Below are positions 40,565 through 49,952 of a DNA stretch of 64,000 nucleotides, piece after piece; the first letter of the stretch is position 1; each line of letters begins with the position of its first letter. The position numbers and the translations under genes are program-made. The stretch comes from CAZAAW01 sp964483325 (GTDB lineage Bacteria > Pseudomonadota > Alphaproteobacteria > Rhizobiales > Kaistiaceae). The DNA is taken from the NCBI GenBank assembly GCA_964483325.1, contig CAZAAW010000004.1, positions 1 to 64,000 on the forward strand, written 5' to 3'. Under the pieces are notes generated by a model. That model had not been told where the DNA came from. It saw nothing but the letters and a program-made list of their open reading frames with translations, and did no database searches.

Positions 40565-41728
40565 TCAGGAAAGGCGCGGCCGGACGAGGATCGGCCCGTA
40601 GATCGCCACGAAGCCACCGAAGGCAGCGATCCAGCCAAGGCCCGCCACAAGCAGCAGGCCGCTGCGCCAGGCCGGGAACAGATCAGCAGCGACGCGGGCC
40701 AGCGCTGCAACGGCGACGAGCGCATAGATCGCCACCGTCCCGCCGCCGGCAGTCAGCGCGTGGCCGGTATGGCCGAGGGAGGCGCGGGTCATGACAGCAA
40801 GCGTCATGACGCCGATGGCACCGACGGTCCAGGTATGCACCGCCGCCGATTGCCCGACCCCTGCCAGCCCCAGCGCATGCAGCCCGGCCAGCAGGAAGCC
40901 CAGCGGAACGAAGGCGTAGCCGATATGGAGGATCGTGACGAGCGGCTCGGCCAGCGTCCGGGCGCCGGCCCAGCGCGCCAGCCGCGCCGCCTGGCCGGCG
41001 CCGGCGATCAGCTGGAGCACGCCGGTCGGAACGCCCATTGGCCAGACGATCCAGGCGACCAGCGCCACGCCGGCGACCACCAGGGTGACGCGGTCGAACT
41101 GGCCGAAGGGCTGAGGCAGTGTTCCCGGCCCGCGGCGTGCCAGCCAGTTGCGGGTGAAGCTCGGGATGATCCGGCCGCCGATAAGCATGATCAGCCCGAT
41201 GACGGCTGCCAGCGCGGTCCGCTCCATGTACTCGGCGCTGCCGGTGCGCAGCAGCTCGACCTGGAAGCCGATATTGGCTGCGGCGAGAACCGATATCAGC
41301 GCCACGGTCTTCAGGTTCCGCCAGTTGGACCCGGCGACGATCTCCCGCGCCACGACGAGCGCCAGCGCGATCGGGAAGATGCTGTCGACGATCATCGCCG
41401 GCACCGGCCCGATCAACCCGGTCGCCATGAGCGCAAGACGGCCGGCTGCCCACAGCAGGAACAGCCAGACCAGTGGATTGCCCCTGATCGGCAGTCGCCC
41501 CGTCCAGTTCGGCACGGCCGTGAGCAGGAAGCCGGTGATGACGGCCATGGCGAAACCGAACAGCGTCTCATGCGCGTGCCAGGCATAGGCCCCGTAGGCG
41601 GGGGCGACGTCCCAGACATCCGCCACGAAGCCGAGCCAGATCACCATGACGGCGGCGGCCCACGCTGCTCCGGCGAGAAAGAAAAGGCGGAAGCCGTGGC
41701 TGAAAATGGCGAGATCGGATGTCGACAT
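40565..41728 (-). CDS. nnrS: NnrS family membrane protein
   Basis: This 387-residue integral membrane protein with about twelve helices belongs to the NnrS haem- and copper-containing family, linked to NO metabolism and tolerance in denitrifiers. FSHGFRLFFLAGAAWAA at the start, GYAWHAHE-like motif as YGAYAWHAHETLFGFAMAV, and FTRNWLARRGPG are the family pattern; the His-rich parts are intact. It follows nnrU by 6 bases. No NO or nitrite reductase is nearby. Confidence 0.9.
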   Translation of the reverse strand: MSTSDLAIFSHGFRLFFLAGAAWAAAVMVIWLGFVADVWDVAPAYGAYAWHAHETLFGFAMAVITGFLLTAVPNWTGRLPIRGNPLVWLFLLWAAGRLALMATGLIGPVPAMIVDSIFPIALALVVAREIVAGSNWRNLKTVALISVLAAANIGFQVELLRTGSAEYMERTALAAVIGLIMLIGGRIIPSFTRNWLARRGPGTLPQPFGQFDRVTLVVAGVALVAWIVWPMGVPTGVLQLIAGAGQAARLARWAGARTLAEPLVTILHIGYAFVPLGFLLAGLHALGLAGVGQSAAVHTWTVGAIGVMTLAVMTRASLGHTGHALTAGGGTVAIYALVAVAALARVAADLFPAWRSGLLLVAGLGWIAAFGGFVAIYGPILVRPRLS

Positions 41729-41734
41729 CGACGT

Positions 41735-42418
41735 TCACTCCTCCACCCAGGACAGCGGATCGGTACCGGTAATCAGGACATGGCCGCCGAGAAGAAACGC
41801 GGCGTAGATGATCAGGGCAATGACGGCATAGAGGGCAAGCCGGCCCCAGCGGTGCTGCGTCACGCCGGAAGCGAACGGGATGATGGAGGTCGCCGCCGTT
41901 CGGGCGCTCCAGGCAGCCGGGCCGAGACGGCGCCGGGCGCGCGCGTCGAGGATGAAGAAGCCTCCCGCCGCCAGGGCCGCCAGGCCGCCGAACATGATGA
42001 CCGAGACGAGGTCGCCATTGGGCACGATGTGCGCCGCCGCCCACAGGAACAGGGCCCACAGAAGAGGGTGGCGCGTGACGGTCGTCATCGCCCCCGCCGG
42101 CTCGTTCTGGCGCGGCGGCACGATGGAGATCGACAGGGGGCTGCGCTCGGCAGTGCCTGCCACCGCGAACCAGAGCGCGAAGGGCATCACCACGAGCGGA
42201 ACGTAAGCCTGCCAGGAGGCTGGCGACCATAAGGGGACGTAAGGGGCCCGGGCAGCGGCGACGACCAGCCAGACCAGCGTGGCGATCGACACGAGGGAGA
42301 AGACGATCAGGTAGCCCCGCAGGCCGAGCAAGCCGACGGCACGGCGGCGAACCGCCGGCATCGGCGGGATCATGTGCAGGAGAAAGAAGGCGGCTAAGGC
42401 AGCAAAAAAGGCGGTCAT
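41735..42418 (-). CDS. nnrU: NnrU family membrane protein
   Basis: This 227-residue membrane protein has about six helices and starts at the ATG at 42418 (MTAFFAALAAFFLLHMIPPMP). VTRHPLLWALFLWAAAHIVPNGD is the family-typical stretch, shared with isoprenylcysteine methyltransferase-like membrane proteins. NnrU genes accompany nitrite and NO reduction genes; the exact role is not known. It is 6 bases before nnrS in one operon. Confidence 0.87.
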   Translation of the reverse strand: MTAFFAALAAFFLLHMIPPMPAVRRRAVGLLGLRGYLIVFSLVSIATLVWLVVAAARAPYVPLWSPASWQAYVPLVVMPFALWFAVAGTAERSPLSISIVPPRQNEPAGAMTTVTRHPLLWALFLWAAAHIVPNGDLVSVIMFGGLAALAAGGFFILDARARRRLGPAAWSARTAATSIIPFASGVTQHRWGRLALYAVIALIIYAAFLLGGHVLITGTDPLSWVEE

Positions 42419-42620
42419 GGTTCGGCTTGATCGAAGCGGGGCGTCGGGTCCGAAGCGCTCCGAAAGTCTAGGCGGGGGAAGCCGCTCGAAACAGTCCGCA
42501 GCACAAAGATTGCCGGATAAAGGCCGGCGCGGAGCTGCGACATTTCCAGCACCGACCTGGCCGTCAGGCCAATATCCGCCGGACTTGCTGCTTTCCAACG
42601 CTTTCTCTGCTTGTCGATCG

Positions 42621-42650
42621 TGGCGCCAAGGCACCTGGCGCCAAGGCAGC
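42621..42650. repeat. Short tandem repeat, two 15-base units plus a partial third
   Basis: TGGCGCCAAGGCA occurs at 42621-42633 and again at 42636-42648, a period of 15, and AGGCGCC follows at 42651. GGCGCC is self-complementary, so the repeat can form small hairpins. It lies just past the hemerythrin gene stop on the minus strand, within a 248-base gap that shows no gene. Confidence 0.5.
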
Positions 42651-42666
42651 AGGCGCCGGCAGCTTT

Positions 42667-43269
42667 CTACAGCCTCGAACTTCCGGCCCCCAGGGTGCGC
42701 AGCCGCGCCGCTGCACTGCCGGCCGCCGCCACGAGCCGCCGCCGCGCCAGCATGCGCTGTCCGAGCCGCGCCAGCTCGCGTCGCGACAGGCGCAGGCGCG
42801 CCAGCGGCAGCAGCAGGGCGTTCTCGTCGATGATATGGTTCCGGGTCAGATCGACGAAGGCGGCAATCAGCCGGCGCAGATCCGGCGACAGCGGCACGGC
42901 GACGGCCGCCGCACCGGACGCATTCATCCGATGTCCGATCTCGGCGATCGCCCGGCGCTCGGCATCGTGATCATGTGCCAGATGCCCGATCAGCCGGTCG
43001 AGCCCGTCTTCCGGCCGGCATCGCAGACGCAGTGCCGGAAAGAGGCTCTCCTCCTCGTCGCGGATATGCAGCATCGCGTCCGTGCCGAGGAACCTGTTCA
43101 CGGCCCGCATGAGCGACACGGTCATGCCGGTGCCCTCCGCCGCCTGCCGCAACAGCCGCAGAACCTGTCGCCGCCGGAAGTTGTCGGCGAACAGCAGGAC
43201 GACCGCGTCGTCGGTCAGGCTTTCGGGAAGCTTCTCGGCAATCGCTCGCTCACCCAGATCGTGTGCCAT
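42667..43269 (-). CDS. Hemerythrin-like domain protein
   Basis: This 200-residue helical protein has the HHE/hemerythrin pattern: His and Glu ligands in HIRDEEESLFPAL, LIGHLAHDHDAERRAI and LTRNHIIDENALLLPLAR. Such proteins bind a di-iron centre, sense or carry O2 or NO, or repair Fe-S clusters (Ric/YtfE group). The start at 43269 has AGGAG 6-7 bases upstream; an ATG at 43296 is upstream in frame but less well placed. Its nearness to nnrS and nnrU suggests a link to NO. An Arg/Ala-rich tail follows the domain. Confidence 0.82.
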   Translation of the reverse strand: MAHDLGERAIAEKLPESLTDDAVVLLFADNFRRRQVLRLLRQAAEGTGMTVSLMRAVNRFLGTDAMLHIRDEEESLFPALRLRCRPEDGLDRLIGHLAHDHDAERRAIAEIGHRMNASGAAAVAVPLSPDLRRLIAAFVDLTRNHIIDENALLLPLARLRLSRRELARLGQRMLARRRLVAAAGSAAARLRTLGAGSSRL

Positions 43270-43391
43270 GTCTCGCTCCTCTCCTGTCGGGTTCATGGCA
43301 AGGTGGAACGCAGGGGCCCCGGACCGCTTGCGGATAGTGCCGCTCGGCCTTCGGGAACCTCAATGTCACAAGGATGCGGTCTCTGCCGGCG

Positions 43392-43634
43392 CTACCCGAC
43401 CCACAGGGCGGCCGCCGGCAATCGCTCCGTGGCACCGTGCCAGACCTGCAGGAACCAGTTGGAGCGCGTCTGAACATGCTCCAGACAATCGGCCGATGCC
43501 GCTGTTGTCGCCGGATCGGCAGACTGGCAACTGCCCAGTACAAGCGCCTGGCGCTGGTTTTCTTCGCGGGCCAGCCGGTCCGCCATGAACACAACCAGCG
43601 CCATCAGCACAAGAATAGCCGCATTCTTGAACAT
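43392..43634 (-). CDS. Small single-helix protein with two Cys, unknown
   Basis: This 80-residue protein is read from the ATG at 43634. It has one N-terminal helix (about residues 4-19, AAILVLMALVVFMADR) that could be an anchor or uncleaved signal, then a polar part with Cys36 and Cys50 and a Trp-containing stretch (SNWFLQVWHGATERL). The two Cys could form a periplasmic disulfide. No family recognised. It stands between the hemerythrin gene and the leader of quinoprotein module 2, with 122 bases to the former. Confidence 0.5.
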   Translation of the reverse strand: MFKNAAILVLMALVVFMADRLAREENQRQALVLGSCQSADPATTAASADCLEHVQTRSNWFLQVWHGATERLPAAALWVG

Positions 43635-43709
43635 CAACTGCCCTCGCCTCGCAAATTTTCGGCTCTGGCCTTGGAATACTTTCTGACCAGCTTTGCCTTT
43701 TTAGAGGGA

Positions 43710-43727
43710 AACCAGATGGATCTGGTT
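43710..43727. promoter_or_regulatory. Dyad AACCAGAT-GG-ATCTGGTT
   Basis: Two exact 8-base inverted arms around a 2-base centre. It is 76 bases before the start of the small minus-strand gene and 386 before module 2. The 2-base centre is too short for an RNA loop, so a protein-binding operator is the better reading. No matching site was noticed elsewhere. Confidence 0.4.
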
Positions 43728-43931
43728 GCGTGAGAGCAAACTGAGGTGAGACGTAACAACGCGGGCTCGGTGCGCAAGACTACGGCACCGCCTCGCTAAG
43801 CTTGGCGATCGGCGAATGCTGCGGCGGAATCCGGGAGCCACGGACCCGTTCGGAAGCCGGCGGTTATGGACAGGATGCCCGTCGCGGGACGCTGGCTGGA
43901 CACGTCGCCAGACGAAGTGATAATGCGCCAA

Positions 43932-43954
43932 ATGATGATTACGACACTCATATT
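43932..43954. promoter_or_regulatory. Quinoprotein dyad site E (degenerate left half)
   Basis: The right half TCATATT and the following TTATCC match site C and its flank. The left half, ATGATGA, agrees with AACATGA at five of seven positions, at the same 9-base spacing. It is 159 bases before the module 2 membrane gene, further than at the other sites. Confidence 0.42.
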
Positions 43955-44112
43955 TTATCCGGTGACGGGATGGAGGAGCGGGCCGTGAGGAACGGACATG
44001 AGCCGCTGTCTCCGGTCGCGATCGGGGCTGGCCGCAGCGCTCATCGCGTCGCGCCGCCTGCGACCGCTCTCGTGGTGACGGCCGGCGCAGGCACGCCCAA
44101 AGGGATCGCGTA

Positions 44113-45603
44113 ATGAGTGCTGCCGGCGGGTCCGCCGAGAGGCTGCCGCTGCTGGCGGAACGGCTGGCGCGATCCCGCCGCCGGACATTCTTCGTCAATC
44201 TTCTCCTGTCGCTCGCCGTGGCGGTGGCGGCGGGATGTCTCGTTCTCGGCATCGCGCAGCTGGCTGCCGCCTTCGGCGCCCCGATCTCCGACAGCGCCAC
44301 CTGGACCGCTATTGCTGCCGTCGCGGGCTTTGCCATCGCCCTCGCCGTTACGGCGGCGAGATTGCCGCTGCCGGCCGATATCGCCCGCCGGGCGGATCGC
44401 CTGTTCGGGCTCAGCGAGCGGACGTCGACGGCGTTCGAACTCGCCGGCCGCAACAATCCGCCTTCGGCTATCGGCACGGCCCTCCTGCGCGACGCTGAAA
44501 CGGTTGCTCCGACGATCGACCCACGCCGCCTGGCGCCGGTCCGCGTCGACCGTATCGCCACCATCCTCGCCGCTGCTGCACTCTTCCTGGCGCTTGCTGT
44601 GGCGGTACGGGCGATCGTCGGCGCCGTCGGCACAGACCGGCCGGCATCTCTCCCTGCCGCGGGGCTGACTGCAGCCGACCAGGCCCAGGTTTCAGAAGAT
44701 CTGCGGCGTGTTGCGGCGCTCATCGCCGACGATGCCGACAAGCGCGCCGATCCGTTCCTGCAGGCGATCGCTCGCGAGACGGTGGCGCTGAGCGAGCGCG
44801 TCAGCGCCGGCGAGGTCGTCGAGCGCTCACAGCTTGTCGCCGCGGTCGACCGCCTGGCGCGCTATGCCGGCGACGCCTACACCCCGGCCGAGGGCGCCCG
44901 CCGGCCGCCGGAGGATCTCTCGCGGCTGCTCCGGGACGTCAGCGAGAATCTGCGCGCCCCCACGCAGGAGACGCAGACGGCGGAAATCGATCCGTCGCAA
45001 CCGGCCGGAAACAGGCCGGCGCAGGCGCCGGGCGAGCCGCAGGCCGGATCGCAGGAATCCTCCTCGTCCGCCGGCGAAGGACAGGAGGGCGCCGAGACGC
45101 CGGACGGCGACAGCCTCGAGCCGGTGCGGCGCGGCAGCGGCGAACCGGGCGACGGAAAGCCCGGCGACGCGGCCGAGGAGGAATATCTCGGGCCGGATTA
45201 TATCGTCGCGGCGCTGCGGGCGCGGGAGGAAGCCGCCCGCAAGCGGGAAGCGCGCGGCGCCCAGGAAGCGGCCCTGGCCGGCGCAGCCGAGCAGGCCGGC
45301 GCCGGCGACAGCCGGCTTGCCGGCGAGGGCGTCGGCCCCATGGACGGCGCCGCTCCGACCGAGGTCGATCCCTTCGCCACCGCCGGCGAGTTGCTGCTCC
45401 AGGACGAGATCGACAGTGAGGGCCGGCGGATCCGCGTCGAGGTACCGCCGCAGGGCAAGCCGGTCGAGATCGATCGCGGCGAGATCGTTGCCGGCGACTG
45501 GCGCCCGGCCTCCGAGAGCGAAGTCTCGCATTCCATCGTGCCGCCCGCCGACCGCAACGCCGTCGCTCGCTACTTCCGCTCCCTCGCCGAGGCTAACGAT
45601 TGA
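44113..45603 (+). CDS. Three-helix membrane protein with long polar tail (module 2)
   Basis: This 496-residue paralogue of the module 1 protein has helices at about 27-50, 63-82 and 145-165, then a helical part (about 185-290), a Gly/Glu/Ser-rich low-complexity stretch (300-380) and a C-terminal DRNAVARYF element matching the RAVVSRYF of its paralogue. The middle of the tail is not alike in the two. Function unknown. It overlaps the VWA giant: the TTG start of the latter sits across its TGA stop (ATTGA), so the pair is coupled as in module 1. No enzyme motif is seen. Confidence 0.75.
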   Translation: MSAAGGSAERLPLLAERLARSRRRTFFVNLLLSLAVAVAAGCLVLGIAQLAAAFGAPISDSATWTAIAAVAGFAIALAVTAARLPLPADIARRADRLFGLSERTSTAFELAGRNNPPSAIGTALLRDAETVAPTIDPRRLAPVRVDRIATILAAAALFLALAVAVRAIVGAVGTDRPASLPAAGLTAADQAQVSEDLRRVAALIADDADKRADPFLQAIARETVALSERVSAGEVVERSQLVAAVDRLARYAGDAYTPAEGARRPPEDLSRLLRDVSENLRAPTQETQTAEIDPSQPAGNRPAQAPGEPQAGSQESSSSAGEGQEGAETPDGDSLEPVRRGSGEPGDGKPGDAAEEEYLGPDYIVAALRAREEAARKREARGAQEAALAGAAEQAGAGDSRLAGEGVGPMDGAAPTEVDPFATAGELLLQDEIDSEGRRIRVEVPPQGKPVEIDRGEIVAGDWRPASESEVSHSIVPPADRNAVARYFRSLAEAND

Positions 45604-48600
45604 CCTTCCTGTCCCCGGCGTGGCTGCTCGCCGCCTTTCTCGCCATCCCGGTCATCCTCCTGCATGCGCGGCTGCGGCGCCGGATCGAGGTCGCCAGCGT
45701 CCAGCTCTGGCGGCTTGTCGGCCCCGGCCTCGAGGGCCGCCGCACGTTGCGCCGGCCGCCGCTCAGCCTCCTGCTGGTGCTTCAGCTCGCGGCGGTTTTT
45801 CTGCTGGCGATCGCCCTGGCGCAGCCGCGCTTCGGCAGCGCCGCCGATGACGCCGGCCATGTCGTCTTCCTGCTCGACAGCTCCGGCAGCATGCAGGCGA
45901 CGGACGTGGCAGGCGGCTCGCGCTTCGAGGCCGCCCGCAACTACATTGCCGATGCCGTGCGCCGGATCGGCCCGGGCGAGGCGCGCATCTCGGTCGTCGC
46001 CGTCGGCGCAGCGCCGCGCATTGCAGTGGCGCGGCAGGCCGATGCCGAAGGCATCCTGCCGATCCTGCTGGCGCTGCGCGCCGAGGATGGCGCTGCCGCC
46101 TGGGCGGCGGCACCGGAGGCGCTTGTCCCGATCCGGCGCGCCGACGAGGCGACACGCCTGGTGCTGGTCAGCGACGACGCAGCCGGCGCCGTGGCGGCCT
46201 TCGCCGAACCGGGCGTCGAGGCGGTTTCGTTCGGCACCGCTGCCGTCGCCAACCGCTCCCTCGCCGCCACCGTCGCGCGCAAGGACGACGGCACCTGGAC
46301 CGTGTCGGGCACGGTCCGCTTCAGCGGCATGGCGCCTGCGGCAACCGAGCTTGCCGTCCTCTTCGGGCCGAACGGCGACACCGAGCTGCTCGATTTCGGC
46401 ACCATCGCCGTCGCGCTGCCGCCCTCTGCTGCCGATGCTTCGACACCGGCCGAGCTGCCTTTCCAGACCGAGCTCAAGCTGCCCGGGGAAGGGTCGCTGA
46501 TGCTGCGCCTCCCGGATGACGCCGGGCCGCATGACAATGCCGCGCAGTTCCGGGTGCGCACAGCCGAGCGGGCGGCGCGCATCCTGGTGGTCGGCGATGG
46601 CGATACGGCGCTGCAGCGCGCCCTCGCCGCCACCGAAGCGGCGGAGGTGTTCCAGTCTGCCACATTGCCGGCGGATGCCGACAGCTACGACCTCGTGGTC
46701 GTTGACGATGTCGCCATCGCCCGCAAGCCGGCCACCAATGTCCTGTGGGTCGAGCGGGGGCGCGTCGAGAGCGAGACGGCGCCGGAACCGCTGGCCGACG
46801 CCTACATCACCGGCTGGGATGCCGCGCATCCGCTGTCCGCCGGTGCCAACTGGGGCGCCTTGGCGGCGCCGCGCGCCTTCGCCGTGCCGGCCCTGCCCGG
46901 CGCCAGCATCGTCGTCGAGGCCGCAGGCAGCCCGCTGCTGCAGGCGCGGACGACGCCGGACGGCCGCGAGGTGCGGCTCGCCCTCGCCGCCGAGGCTTCG
47001 AGCTGGGCCAATGAGACCAGCTACCCCGTCTTCGTCTCGGCGCTGGTGGCCTGGCTGGGGATCGACACCGGGACGGCCGCTCCGCCACCCTGCGTCGTCG
47101 GCACCTTCTGCCGCCTGGAATCCCGTCTCGTCGGCGCAGCCGTGACGACACCCGATGGCGCCACCCTGCCGGGGGCCGCCGCCGGCGATGCCGCCTGGCT
47201 GCCGGCCGACATCGACGCCGGCTTCGTGCCTCCCCGGGCCGGCCTTTACCGCGCCGCCGACGCGCGCGGCAGTCACGTGGTTGCCGTCAATCGCGCCGGC
47301 CATGCCGAAAGCGATCTCGCCGCCACGGCCGCCGACAGCCGGCCGTCCTTCTCGGGGCTGAGCGGCCGGCCGTGGTGGCTGCTGGTGCTGGTTCTGGCGG
47401 TGCTGGCCGCTGAGACCTGGCTCGCCGGCCGTGGCGCGGAGCGCTTCCTGCGCCCCGGGGCACTGCGGCGCGATGCGCCCTATGCACAGCGTCGCCGCTG
47501 GCATCTCAGCCTGCGCCTTGCGGCGCTCGCCGCGCTGGTGGCGGCTCTCATTCCCCTGGCGCTGCCGAAACGCGAACCGGCGAACCACGCCGTGCTCGTC
47601 CTCAGCGAGCCGCTGCCGGGCGGCCAGCCGGATCCGGCCCGCATCGCCCTCATGGCGGCCGTTAATGCGGGCGGAACGGCGCCGGCGCAGGTCGGCCTCG
47701 TCAGCGCCGGCGCCCGGCCGCATATCGGCCGCGACCTCGGCGCCGGCGAGGCGAAGCCGACGCCGCCTGACAGCGCCATCGGCGCCGACTTCGGCGACGC
47801 CGTGCAGCTGGCTGTCGCCATGCTGCCGGGCGACCGGCCCGGGCGGATCGTCGTCGCCGGCGACGGCAACGTCACCGGCGGCAGCCTGGCGGATGCGGCG
47901 GCCACCGCGCGGGCCCGCGCTGTGCCAGTCGATACAGTGACGCTGGCCGGCATGCCTGCCGCCGAGGTGCTGGTCGCCGCGGTCGAGATACCACCCACCG
48001 TCTATGCCGGCGAACGGTTCACCGTGAACGCTTTCGTCCATAGCGCCGGCGCCGGCGAGGCCGACGTCGATCTGCTGCGCGACGGCACCGTCGTCTCGAC
48101 GCAGCACGTCACCCTCGCCGCCGGGTCCAACCGGATCGAGGCCGTCTTCGACAGCATCGATGCCGGCGAGGCTCTCATCGAGGTAGCGGTCCGGGCACCA
48201 GCCGACACCATCGCCGGCAATAATCGCGACGGCGCCATCGTCACCGCCACGGCACCGCGCGTGCTGATCGTGACGCCGGATGTCGAACGCGGCGATTTCT
48301 TCGCCCGCGCCCTCGCCGTGCAGGGGCTCGCCGCCGAGGTGATCGCCGCCGACGCGGCGCCTTCGGTGCTCAGCCGCTGGCTTACCTACGATCTCTTCGT
48401 GCTGATGAACATGCCGGCGATCGACCTGACGGTCGATCAGCAGCGCATGCTTGCCGACGCCGTCGAGACGCATGGACGCGGCCTGCTCCTTCTCGGCGGC
48501 GAGCACGCCTTCGGGCCGGGCGGCTATTTCCAGACCGACCTCGACCGCATCTCGCCGCTGTCGGCCCGCGTGCCGCAGGACGAGCCAGGCGCGGCGCTGA

Positions 48601-49952
48601 TGTTCGTGCTTGATCGGTCCGGCAGCATGCAGGCGCGCGTCGAGGATGTGAACCGGCTCACCATCGCCAAGGGCGCCACCGTGCAGGCCATCAGCCTGCT
48701 GCACCCGGACAGCCAGGTCGGCGTCATCGTCTTCGACTCCGAGCCGCATGTCATCGTCCCGATCAAGCAGGGCGTCGATCTGCCGGCCATCGAGGCGGCG
48801 CTGGCGCCGGTCGAGCCAGGCGGCGGCACCAAGCTCTATCCCGGCCTCGCCGAAGCGATAACCCAGCTGTCGACGACCGACGCGCTCGCCAAGCACATCG
48901 TCGTCATGACCGACGGCCTCCTCGAGCTCGCCGACTTCCCGGGCCTCCTCGCCCAGGCATCAGAAGCCGGCATCACCGTCTCGGCGGTGGCCATCGGCGG
49001 CGGCGCCGACGTCATCCGCGCCGAGGCCATCGCCCGCATCGGCGGCGGCGCCTTTCACGCCACGCAGGACTTCCGGGCACTGCCGAGCATCCTGTCGCAG
49101 GAGGCGATGATGATGTCCGGCTCGCCGGTGGAGGTGGGGTCGGCGCCGGTGTTCTGGATCGACCGCAAGGCCGATTTCCTCGCCGGCCTGCCGGACCAGT
49201 TGCCGCCGCTGGAGAACTATGTGCGCACCACGGCGCGCCCGACGGCGACGCTGCATCTGGCGACGCGCGACGCCGACGGCGAGGTCGTGCCGATCACGGC
49301 CTCCTGGCGCTACGGCAATGGCCGCGTCCTCGCCTTCGCCAGCCATGGCGCCGGTTCCGGCACGCAGAACTGGCTGGCGATGCCGGACTATCCGCGGCTG
49401 TGGGGCCAGATCGTCCGCCATTTCCTGCCGGGCTCGGCGGGACCGGGACTGCATGCCGCGGCATCGCGCGCCGGCGACGCGATCCGCCTCGCTGTCGATG
49501 CGCTCGACAAAGACGGCGCGCCGCAGACCGGCGCAACCGTCACCGCCGACGCCGGGACGGGTGCAGCGCCCATCATCCTGCGCGAGGCCGCTGCCGGCCG
49601 CTATGTCGGCACAATCGACAACGCCCTGCCCGGCACCCACCACATTGCCGTCACCATGGGCGATGAAGCCGCAAACGCCGCCGTCCATGTCGGCTACCCG
49701 GCGCGGCTGAAGGTCTCGCGCGCCGACCCGTCGACGCTGGCGCCGCTGGCCTTCGTGACAGGCGGCACGGCGAATGCGGCAGAGCCGCTGGCGGCGGCGG
49801 CCGAGAGCCGCTGGGCGCTGCGGCCGACCGAGCGGCCGTGGGTGGTGCTGGCGCTGGCGCTGTTCCTGATCGATCTCGCGGTGCGATACGCGCCCGGGCT
49901 GGCGCGCCTGCGCCGCCGCGCGCCGCGCCAGGAGGCCGCCGCGGCGGCCTGA
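45600..49952 (+). CDS. Giant double-VWA membrane protein (quinoprotein module 2)
   Basis: This 1450-residue protein matches the module 1 giant in order throughout: N-terminal helices (about 5-22, 57-75), VWA with DSSGS at 93-97, a middle membrane segment (about 590-660), Ig-like region, GATase-like segment (GRGLLLLGGEHAFGPGGYF), a second VWA with DRSGS from residue 1005, and a C-terminal helix (LALALFLIDLAVRYAP). Both MIDAS motifs are intact. The start is TTG at 45600, needed because MTFLSPAWLLAAFL follows directly and overlaps the upstream gene by 4 bases. It is convergent with the MxaJ-like gene. Role by analogy: maturation or metal loading of the quinoprotein encoded on the other strand. 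Confidence 0.8.
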   Translation: MTFLSPAWLLAAFLAIPVILLHARLRRRIEVASVQLWRLVGPGLEGRRTLRRPPLSLLLVLQLAAVFLLAIALAQPRFGSAADDAGHVVFLLDSSGSMQATDVAGGSRFEAARNYIADAVRRIGPGEARISVVAVGAAPRIAVARQADAEGILPILLALRAEDGAAAWAAAPEALVPIRRADEATRLVLVSDDAAGAVAAFAEPGVEAVSFGTAAVANRSLAATVARKDDGTWTVSGTVRFSGMAPAATELAVLFGPNGDTELLDFGTIAVALPPSAADASTPAELPFQTELKLPGEGSLMLRLPDDAGPHDNAAQFRVRTAERAARILVVGDGDTALQRALAATEAAEVFQSATLPADADSYDLVVVDDVAIARKPATNVLWVERGRVESETAPEPLADAYITGWDAAHPLSAGANWGALAAPRAFAVPALPGASIVVEAAGSPLLQARTTPDGREVRLALAAEASSWANETSYPVFVSALVAWLGIDTGTAAPPPCVVGTFCRLESRLVGAAVTTPDGATLPGAAAGDAAWLPADIDAGFVPPRAGLYRAADARGSHVVAVNRAGHAESDLAATAADSRPSFSGLSGRPWWLLVLVLAVLAAETWLAGRGAERFLRPGALRRDAPYAQRRRWHLSLRLAALAALVAALIPLALPKREPANHAVLVLSEPLPGGQPDPARIALMAAVNAGGTAPAQVGLVSAGARPHIGRDLGAGEAKPTPPDSAIGADFGDAVQLAVAMLPGDRPGRIVVAGDGNVTGGSLADAAATARARAVPVDTVTLAGMPAAEVLVAAVEIPPTVYAGERFTVNAFVHSAGAGEADVDLLRDGTVVSTQHVTLAAGSNRIEAVFDSIDAGEALIEVAVRAPADTIAGNNRDGAIVTATAPRVLIVTPDVERGDFFARALAVQGLAAEVIAADAAPSVLSRWLTYDLFVLMNMPAIDLTVDQQRMLADAVETHGRGLLLLGGEHAFGPGGYFQTDLDRISPLSARVPQDEPGAALMFVLDRSGSMQARVEDVNRLTIAKGATVQAISLLHPDSQVGVIVFDSEPHVIVPIKQGVDLPAIEAALAPVEPGGGTKLYPGLAEAITQLSTTDALAKHIVVMTDGLLELADFPGLLAQASEAGITVSAVAIGGGADVIRAEAIARIGGGAFHATQDFRALPSILSQEAMMMSGSPVEVGSAPVFWIDRKADFLAGLPDQLPPLENYVRTTARPTATLHLATRDADGEVVPITASWRYGNGRVLAFASHGAGSGTQNWLAMPDYPRLWGQIVRHFLPGSAGPGLHAAASRAGDAIRLAVDALDKDGAPQTGATVTADAGTGAAPIILREAAAGRYVGTIDNALPGTHHIAVTMGDEAANAAVHVGYPARLKVSRADPSTLAPLAFVTGGTANAAEPLAAAAESRWALRPTERPWVVLALALFLIDLAVRYAPGLARLRRRAPRQEAAAAA

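Larger units (their letters stand above)
43635..44112. other. 478-base intergenic region before quinoprotein module 2
   Basis: I see no convincing gene; the short open frames lack coding character. It contains the AACCAGAT-GG-ATCTGGTT dyad (43710-43727) and the degenerate quinoprotein dyad E (43932-43954). It must hold the promoter of the module 2 membrane genes and of the small minus-strand gene at 43392-43634. Confidence 0.5.

Noticed and set aside
43802..44112. Short plus-strand open frame before module 2 with stop overlapping the next start
   Set aside because: Composition is not protein-like, it contains the dyad region, and there is no ribosome site; the overlap is by chance.
45570..48896. 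Minus-strand open frame of about 1100 codons opposite the module 2 VWA gene
   Set aside because: Antisense shadow: Arg/Gly/His-rich, no motifs, no ribosome site, and the plus-strand gene has clear VWA and membrane features.
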